A program made the position numbers and the translations under genes. Source: DASZQY01 sp048498575 (GTDB taxonomy: Bacteria; Pseudomonadota; Alphaproteobacteria; Rhizobiales; Kaistiaceae). Taken from it: a DNA stretch of 12,183 nucleotides. The DNA lies in contig JBEHXS010000074.1 of assembly GCA_048498575.1 (NCBI GenBank), forward strand, positions 1 through 12,183. The letters run 5' to 3'. This document shows, piece by piece, positions 8,108 through 12,183 of this stretch (the first letter of the stretch is position 1; each line of letters starts with the position of its first letter). The notes below the pieces were generated by a model. The model had not been told where the DNA came from, did no database searches, and was given only the letters and a program-made list of their open reading frames with translations.

Positions 8108-8136
8108 TCCACCAGGCGGAGCAGCGGGGCGCTGCG

Positions 8137-9054
8137 ATGGCATCTTCCTCGGAACGGTCGGTTGGGGCGGCAAGCACCGCCGGCTATTACGTTTACCTGA
8201 TCCCGGGCGCGATCGGCTTCATCGCGATCGTGCTGGTACCGTTCATCATCAACACCGCCGCCAGCTTCACGCGCTGGAACGGCATCGGCAAGCCGCGCTT
8301 CATTGGCGTCGACAATTACGTCCGTCTGTTCAACGACAGTACCTTCTGGGAAGCGGTTGAGCACGCCATCGCTTCGGTCGTTGCGATGTCGATCGTCCCG
8401 CTGCTCATCGGCCTGCTGGTCGCGGCGGTGCTCTTCGATTACATCAGCTCGCGCTTCGGACCGCAGGCCTCCAGCGTGCTTCGCGCGGCCTACTACCTGC
8501 CGCAGATCCTTCCGGTGGCGGTGGCCGGCATCCTGTGGGGTTGGATCCTCAACCCGATCGGCGTCCTCAACGCGTTCCTCGACATGGTCGGGCTGCACTG
8601 GCTCGCTCTGAACTGGCTCGGCGACCCGACCCTGGCCCTCCTCTCGCTGATGGGCGTCATGGTGTGGCTGCAGGTCGGCTACGCGCTGGTCGTGTTCATG
8701 TCGGGGTTGGCGCGTGTCGACCCGGCTCTCTACGAGGCGGCGGAGATCGACGGCGCGGCGTGGTTCACGCGCTTCGTCAACATCACAATCCCCATGTTGA
8801 AGCCGGAGATTTTCGTCGTCGGTCTGACCACGACGATCGCGGCCCTCAAGGTATTCGCGCCGGTGTTCGTGCTCACCGGCGGCGGACCAGGTACGGCGAC
8901 CACGGTGCCGTCCTACCTCGCCTACTATCACTTCTTCACGACCAACCGCGTCGGCTACGGCGCGGCGATCTCCACCATCCAGCTTCTCATCACCGTGGCG
9001 CTCGGGCTTTTGTTCCTGCGGGTGCAGACGCGACAGACGGAGGACGCGCAGTGA
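8137..9054 (+). CDS. Carbohydrate ABC importer permease, MalF/UgpA type
   Basis: A 305-residue inner-membrane permease with six predicted hydrophobic segments (about 17-40, 77-100, 114-137, 165-190, 224-247 and 277-296). The cytoplasmic EAA loop that docks the ATPase reads YEAAEIDGAAWFTRFVNITIP (E200 to P219), with the conserved G206. The N-terminal Y-Y-x-Y-L-I-P-G-x-I-G and W-N-G-I-G-K-P-R-F-I-G-V-D-N-Y are characteristic of the MalF/UgpA group. Together with the next gene it forms the transmembrane channel for the substrate bound by the upstream protein. The ribosome binding site is poor (CGGGGC about 7 bases upstream; AGGCGGAG further away), consistent with lower expression than the binding protein. 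The stop overlaps the next start (GTGA at 9051-9054). Confidence 0.93.
   Translation: MASSSERSVGAASTAGYYVYLIPGAIGFIAIVLVPFIINTAASFTRWNGIGKPRFIGVDNYVRLFNDSTFWEAVEHAIASVVAMSIVPLLIGLLVAAVLFDYISSRFGPQASSVLRAAYYLPQILPVAVAGILWGWILNPIGVLNAFLDMVGLHWLALNWLGDPTLALLSLMGVMVWLQVGYALVVFMSGLARVDPALYEAAEIDGAAWFTRFVNITIPMLKPEIFVVGLTTTIAALKVFAPVFVLTGGGPGTATTVPSYLAYYHFFTTNRVGYGAAISTIQLLITVALGLLFLRVQTRQTEDAQ
9039..9044 (+). promoter_or_regulatory. Ribosome binding site fixing the GTG start of the second permease
   Basis: GGAGGA ends six bases before the GTG at 9051. This spacing, and the GTGA overlap with the upstream stop, decide the start within a frame that stays open far upstream inside the first permease gene. 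Confidence 0.75.
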
Positions 9055-9944
9055 GCGCCGGCGAGATCAGCAGCGCGCTGCCGGCGCGCGCCACGGCCGG
9101 CCGTAGCCGCGAGGCCACGTACGACACGGGGCTGAGCCGCTACTTCGTGCTGGCGCTTCTCATCGCGGGGGCGGCGCTGACGCTGTTTCCCTTCGTGCTG
9201 GCGGCGCTGAACGCGATTAAGTCGCCGCAGGATTACGGCGCCAACGGTCCGGTCGCGCTCCCGCATTCCTTCGACCTCCGGGCGCTCATCACATTCTGGA
9301 ACGAGGTGCGTTTCGGCGAGAAACTGGCCAACAGCGTGCTGATCAGCGGGTGCGTGGCGTTCTTCGGCGTGACCATCAGTCTGTTCAACGCCTACGCGCT
9401 CGGCATCGGACGCGTGCGCGGGCGGCGACTGGTGCTGATCGCGTTCCTGTTCGGCATCATGGTGCCGCAGGAAGCGCTCGTTTATCCGATCTACTACCTC
9501 GCGAAGAGCGTCGGCCTCTACGACACCAAGCTGTCGGTGATCATCGTGTTCAGCGTGCTCCAGGGCGCGTTCGGGACCTATCTGCTGTCGGCGGTGCTGA
9601 CGGCATTCCCGCGCGAGATCGTAGACTCGGCGCACATCGACGGTGCAAGCCGCTGGCAGGTGCTGTGGCACATCGTGATCCCGATGCTGCGGCCGACGCT
9701 TTCGGTCCTCGCCGTCTTCTTCTTCATCTGGACCTGGAACGAGTTCCTGCTGCCGCTGGTGCTGCTCATCTCCAACGATAACCAGAACGTCTCGATCGCG
9801 CTGGGCAGCCTGCACGGCCAGTACACCAGCGAACCGACGACCAGCGCGGCCGCTGCGCTGCTCGGCATCATCCCGACCGTGATCTTCTTCCTGCTCTTCC
9901 AGCGCACGCTGATGCGCGGCGTTACTGTCGGCGCCATCAAGTAG
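9051..9944 (+). CDS. Carbohydrate ABC importer permease, MalG/UgpE type
   Basis: A 297-residue inner-membrane permease, the second half of the importer channel. It has a 25-residue cytosolic N-terminus, then six hydrophobic segments (about 31-54, 94-117, 126-148, 163-184, 217-240 and 264-284). The EAA loop reads E189-I-V-D-S-A-H-I-D-G198 followed by WQVLWHIVIPMLRP, as in MalG. Other family signs are LANSVLIS, FNAYALG, GIMVPQEALVYPIYYLAKSVGLYDT and WTWNEFLLPLVLL. The frame is open upstream to 8535, but that part is a shadow of the first permease; the real start is the GTG at 9051, supported by GGAGGA and the 4-bp overlap. The operon ends here without an ATP-binding subunit, so a shared MsmX/UgpC-type ATPase elsewhere is likely. 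Confidence 0.93.
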   Translation: MSAGEISSALPARATAGRSREATYDTGLSRYFVLALLIAGAALTLFPFVLAALNAIKSPQDYGANGPVALPHSFDLRALITFWNEVRFGEKLANSVLISGCVAFFGVTISLFNAYALGIGRVRGRRLVLIAFLFGIMVPQEALVYPIYYLAKSVGLYDTKLSVIIVFSVLQGAFGTYLLSAVLTAFPREIVDSAHIDGASRWQVLWHIVIPMLRPTLSVLAVFFFIWTWNEFLLPLVLLISNDNQNVSIALGSLHGQYTSEPTTSAAAALLGIIPTVIFFLLFQRTLMRGVTVGAIK

Positions 9945-9984
9945 CGCCGCTCGCGCCGATGAAGGCGGCGGGCGGAATGCACAA

Positions 9985-10014
9985 CGCCTCCCGCGGCGAA
10001 TGCCGTGGGAGGCG
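9985..10014 (+). terminator. Strong hairpin terminator after the ABC importer operon
   Basis: CGCCTCCCGCGGC (9985-9997) pairs with GCCGTGGGAGGCG (10002-10014) in a 13-bp stem, with one G-U pair and a GAAU loop. It lies 40 bp after the permease stop and 28 bp before the convergent fasciclin stop, so it can serve both. In the rightward transcript the wobble pair is tolerated; in the leftward one the same position is an A-C mismatch, so it is better for the importer operon. No clear T-run follows on either side; minus-strand TTGTG is the nearest. Confidence 0.7.
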
Positions 10015-10041
10015 CTAGACTCGGTAGACGCGAACCGGTGA

Positions 10042-10611
10042 CTACATCTTCGGCAGGAGCACGGCGTCGATTACGTGAATGACGCCGTTGGACTGCTTCA
10101 CGTCGGCGATCGTCACGTTGGCGGTGCCGCCGTTCTCGTCGGTGACCGTCAGCGTCTTGCCGTTCATCTGCAGCCACAGCTTGCAGCCGCCGACCGTGGT
10201 GACCTCGTGCTTGCCGCCGTCGTCCGCGATCATCTTCATGGCGACGTCCGACGTCGCATCAGCCGCGAGGACGTGGCAGGTCAGGATCTTCACCAACTGG
10301 GCCTTGTTCTCCGGCTTCAGCAGGTTGTCGACCGTGCCGGCCGGCAGCTTCGCGAACGCTTCGTCGGTCGGAGCAAACACCGTGAACGGGCCCTTGCCTT
10401 CGAGCGTGTCGACCAGCCCGGCTGCCTTCACTGCCGCGACCAGCGTGGTGTGGTCTTTCGAGTTGACGGCGTTCTCGATGATGTTCTTGGTCGGGTACAT
10501 CGCCGCGCCGCCCACCATCACGGTGTCGTCGGCAAAGGCGGGGGCGGCGTAGAGCGCGCCGGAGACGAGGCCGGCCACGGCGATGGCGCCGGCAAGCTTG
10601 CGGATGTTCAT
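10042..10611 (-). CDS. Secreted fasciclin (FAS1) domain protein
   Basis: A 189-residue exported protein with one FAS1 domain, a fold known for adhesion and protein or carbohydrate contacts in the envelope or matrix. Residues 1-27 are a Sec signal peptide (MNIRK, hydrophobic core, APAFA before DDT). The mature N-terminus has MVGGAAMYPTKNIIENA, common in proteobacterial members. The domain then shows the H1 box GPFTVFAPTDEAF (74-86), the central histidine in LTCHVLA (usual YH) and the H2 box NGVIHVIDAVLLP (175-187). Only two cysteines occur in the whole protein, C112 and C143, which could form a disulfide after export. An AGGAG ribosome site (complement 10620-10624) lies 8 bases before the ATG. 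It is downstream of, and on the same strand as, the sigma/anti-sigma pair, with its own candidate promoter in the 100-bp gap. Confidence 0.93.
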   Translation of the reverse strand: MNIRKLAGAIAVAGLVSGALYAAPAFADDTVMVGGAAMYPTKNIIENAVNSKDHTTLVAAVKAAGLVDTLEGKGPFTVFAPTDEAFAKLPAGTVDNLLKPENKAQLVKILTCHVLAADATSDVAMKMIADDGGKHEVTTVGGCKLWLQMNGKTLTVTDENGGTANVTIADVKQSNGVIHVIDAVLLPKM

Positions 10612-10661
10612 GCTGTTCTCTCCTGTTCAATCTCGGGTTCCGTGATCGGAACAGGGAGAGC

Positions 10662-10687
10662 TACGGAAGCGCGGCGCGGATGGTTTC
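10662..10687 (-). promoter_or_regulatory. Candidate ECF-type promoter of the fasciclin gene
   Basis: On the minus strand GAAAC (10687-10683), a 17-base spacer and CGTA (10665-10662) resemble ECF promoters of the GGAAC/CGTT kind. The -10 part lies about 50 bases before the ATG, which leaves a plausible leader containing the ribosome site. The same GAAAC-17-CGTA arrangement occurs at the right edge of the window and inside the sigma gene. The assignment to the neighbouring sigma factor is an inference. Confidence 0.4.
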
Positions 10688-10711
10688 AGCGCCGCTCCGA
10701 AAAAGATCGCG

Positions 10712-11401
10712 TCAGTCGGATTTGACGAGCGGACCGGAGAACACGATCGGTCCCGTGGCGACACCGGTCGGCGAGCCGCCTGCCGGCTCCAGGCTGATCG
10801 CGAACGTCAGGTCGTTCGGATCGTACGGCAGCTCGCGCGTGTAGTCGGCCTTCTCGACGACGCCCAGCGACTTCGCACCCTGCCCTGGCGGCACCGCCCA
10901 CAGCTCGTAGCTCTTGCCGGCCGGCGCGGCGTCGACGATGCGGCGGATCGAAAGCGCGCTCCGTGCCGTATCGACGGTCAGCACAAACGCCGGCTTGCCG
11001 CCATCGGGCGTCAGCGTCGCCACGAACTCCGTCTGCGCCGGGGTTATACGATCGGACACGACAAGCGCGAGCAATATCACCGCCGCCGCCGTCGCAATGC
11101 CGAAACCGATCTGCCAGCGGCTGATCGTGCGGCGCAGCGCCACGACGTTCGGCGGCATGTCTGCCGGTTGCGGTTCGCCGGCGATGCGGGCTTCGATCTG
11201 GCCGAACAGAGCGGGATGCGGCTCGACCGGCGCGGCGGTGTCAGCGAGAGGCTGCAGCCGCGTCTGCCACGCCGCAACGGCCTGGCGAAACGCCGGGTCG
11301 GCGGCGATGCGCGCCGTCGCCGCGCGACGCTCGTCGCGGTCGAGCGTGCCGAGCACGTACTCGGCAGCGAGTGCGTCGATATCGTCGGCTTCGTCAGCCA
11401 C
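10712..11401 (-). CDS. Membrane anti-sigma factor, RskA-like (anti-sigma K C-terminal domain)
   Basis: A 229-residue single-pass membrane protein that should hold the adjacent ECF sigma factor inactive until an envelope signal releases it. The N-terminal cytosolic part has IDALAAEYVLGTLDRDERR, the usual opening of this group, followed by helices up to about 52. It contains no cysteine, so it is not a zinc (ZAS) type. A hydrophobic segment lies at about 96-116 (WQIGFGIATAAAVILLALVV), and the periplasmic part carries the RskA-domain signature: FVATLTPDGGKPAFVLTVD, GKSYELWAVPPG and LGVVEK near the end. The GTG at 11401 overlaps the sigma stop by 8 bases, with AAGGA 8 bases upstream; a TTG at 11404 is equally possible. 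The overlap implies coupled synthesis of sigma and inhibitor. Confidence 0.88.
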   Translation of the reverse strand: MADEADDIDALAAEYVLGTLDRDERRAATARIAADPAFRQAVAAWQTRLQPLADTAAPVEPHPALFGQIEARIAGEPQPADMPPNVVALRRTISRWQIGFGIATAAAVILLALVVSDRITPAQTEFVATLTPDGGKPAFVLTVDTARSALSIRRIVDAAPAGKSYELWAVPPGQGAKSLGVVEKADYTRELPYDPNDLTFAISLEPAGGSPTGVATGPIVFSGPLVKSD

Positions 11402-11942
11402 CAAGACATTCCTTCAACATCGCGAGGCTGCGCCTCAGAACAGTCTTCACCGTCGCCACCGGCCGGAAATAACGGGCCGAGAGTTCCTCGCGGCTCAGCC
11501 CGTAGCAATACGCCAGCACCACCATGCCGCGCCGGTCGGCGTCGAGTTTCGCGAGGCAATCGCGCAGCCGGTCCGACGCCAGGGGATCCCCGTCGATTGC
11601 CGGTGCCGCCAGGCGATCGGCGAGGTCGGCGTCGATCTCAGTCGCGGCCGCGGCAACCTTCGACGGCCCGCTGCGCGCGATGTCGATGGCAACGTGACGC
11701 GCGATCGTCGTCATCCACGCGATCGGCGAAGCAATCCCGGCATCGAACTCGCCCGCGTGACGCCAGATGCGGACGTAGGCTTCCTGCATCGCATCCTCCG
11801 CGGCCGAACCCTGACCCAAGATACGGCGGATGGTCGCGAGGAGTTTCGCGGCGGTGCGCTCATAGAGCAGCGCAAACGCCGAACGGTCGCCGGCCGCTAC
11901 CTGCGCTAGCGCGGAAATAAGGTCAGCCTGGCTCTGGATCAA
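11394..11942 (-). CDS. ECF sigma-70 family RNA polymerase sigma factor
   Basis: A 182-residue extracytoplasmic-function sigma factor with only regions 2 and 4. Region 2 (about 20-91) includes FALLYERTAAKLLATIRRIL, AEDAMQEAYVRIWR (core-binding and -10 recognition) and SPIAWMTTIARHVAIDIAR. Region 4 (about 125-178) has LDADRRGMVVLAYCYGLSREELSARYF and then PVATVKTVLRRSLAMLKECL, the helix-turn-helix that reads the -35 box. The pairing with an RskA-like inhibitor points to a SigK-type ECF group. The frame has a TGA five codons upstream, and the only start codon after it is TTG at 11942, with GAGAG nine bases before it. A TTG start suggests deliberately low synthesis. The 3' end overlaps the anti-sigma gene. 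Confidence 0.92.
   Translation of the reverse strand: MIQSQADLISALAQVAAGDRSAFALLYERTAAKLLATIRRILGQGSAAEDAMQEAYVRIWRHAGEFDAGIASPIAWMTTIARHVAIDIARSGPSKVAAAATEIDADLADRLAAPAIDGDPLASDRLRDCLAKLDADRRGMVVLAYCYGLSREELSARYFRPVATVKTVLRRSLAMLKECLGG
11822..11847 (-). promoter_or_regulatory. Third GAAAC-17-CGTA element, inside the sigma gene
   Basis: On the minus strand GAAAC (11847-11843), 17 bases and CGTA (11825-11822) repeat the arrangement seen before the fasciclin gene. It is fully inside coding sequence (codons for A-K-L-L-A-T-I-R-R), so it may be chance; alternatively it is an internal promoter for the anti-sigma gene and the genes after it. Confidence 0.2.
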
Positions 11943-12183
11943 ACGTCGATTCTCTCAAGACCGGCCCGACAATGACAGCCGAAAGGCGGCCGCGCGATGT
12001 GCCGCTTTTTCCAAGACTCGGCATTTTCGTCAATAGGACAGTCGTACGATAGGATTGAGTCCGTCACAATCAGGCAGCTAACATGTTGCTGATGCAGGGG
12101 AAAATGGCGCTGTCGCTTTTTCATTCGATAGCCAGTTCAAATGGCGCGCGGAAACCCTTATATGCACCGCAACGTACGCGGCA
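11943..12183. other. Gene-free, lower-GC region upstream of the sigma factor gene
   Basis: These 241 bases hold no protein or RNA gene that I can support. G+C is near 50 percent in 12001-12120, clearly below the neighbouring genes, and T/A runs are frequent, as in a promoter region. On the minus strand TTGTGA, 17 bases, TACGAC (around 12048-12069) is a weak sigma-70-like candidate for the sigma gene. AACATGTT at 12080-12087 is an 8-bp palindrome flanked by AGC and GCT. An open frame of 61 codons on the minus strand (12124 to 11939) has no ribosome site or recognisable motif and is not called. Confidence 0.5.
12150..12176 (+). promoter_or_regulatory. Candidate ECF-type promoter pointing out of the window
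   Basis: GGAAAC (12150-12155), 17 bases and CGTA (12173-12176) on the plus strand match the element before the fasciclin gene in sequence and spacing, and approach the alphaproteobacterial GGAAC/CGTT form. Transcription would begin at or just beyond the window end, so a target gene to the right is predicted but not visible. Confidence 0.35.

Noticed and set aside
8535..9050. Upstream extension of the second permease frame, giving a 469-residue protein
   Set aside because: The extra part lies in a shadow frame of the first permease and lacks membrane-protein character; the GTG at 9051 with GGAGGA and the stop-start overlap is clearly better.
11939..12124. 61-codon open frame on the minus strand upstream of the sigma gene
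   Set aside because: No ribosome site, no recognisable motif, low-complexity start (KKRQRH), and it covers the region where the sigma promoter should lie.
1..12183. CRISPR arrays, tRNA or rRNA genes, insertion sequences, phage or defence genes
   Set aside because: Looked for on both strands by eye; no direct-repeat arrays, cloverleaf-like segments, transposase motifs or terminal repeats were seen.

Overview
The window looks like a piece of a GC-rich alphaproteobacterial chromosome, most likely Hyphomicrobiales (Rhizobiales). The grounds are strong G/C preference at third codon positions, frequent GTG/TTG starts, a Tat-exported beta-helix protein of the TIGR03808 type, an asparaginase of the Rhizobium etli zinc class, and an ECF sigma factor with an RskA-type anti-sigma factor. 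I see no insertion sequence, phage gene, CRISPR array, tRNA or rRNA. The genus is not determinable from sequence alone.

Layout. (1) 1-2951, plus strand: the 3' part of the small subunit and the complete large subunit of adenosylcobalamin-dependent methylmalonyl-CoA mutase, joined by an ATGA overlap. (2) 3042-4400, plus strand: a secreted right-handed beta-helix protein with a very short twin-arginine signal. Its stop overlaps the stop of the next, convergent gene by 8 bp. (3) 4393-6611, minus strand: a two-gene unit with a class I/II PLP aminotransferase first and a zinc-type L-asparaginase second, again joined by an ATGA overlap. (4) 6612-6767: a 156-bp divergent control region. (5) 6768-9944, plus strand: solute-binding protein and two MalF/MalG-type permeases of a carbohydrate ABC importer, with a hairpin between binding protein and first permease and a strong terminator hairpin after the last gene. 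No ATPase gene is present. (6) 10042-11942, minus strand: ECF sigma factor, its overlapping membrane anti-sigma factor, and a secreted fasciclin-domain protein. (7) 11943-12183: a lower-GC, gene-free stretch upstream of the sigma gene.

How the genes work together. MutA/MutB converts methylmalonyl-CoA to succinyl-CoA, feeding propionate-type carbon into the TCA cycle. The aminotransferase/asparaginase pair would release ammonium and aspartate from asparagine and shuffle amino groups. The importer brings a sugar or oligosaccharide into the cell and must borrow an ATPase encoded elsewhere. The sigma/anti-sigma pair is the regulatory module of the window.

The most interesting observation is in region 6. 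The gene order sigma / RskA-like anti-sigma / fasciclin resembles the logic of the mycobacterial SigK-RskA system, whose targets are the fasciclin-domain antigens MPT70/MPT83. By eye I find the same bipartite element, GAAAC-17 nt-CGTA, about 50 bp upstream of the fasciclin start, at the right edge of the window pointing outwards, and once inside the sigma gene. This makes a self-contained envelope-stress or adhesion switch a testable proposal, not an established fact.
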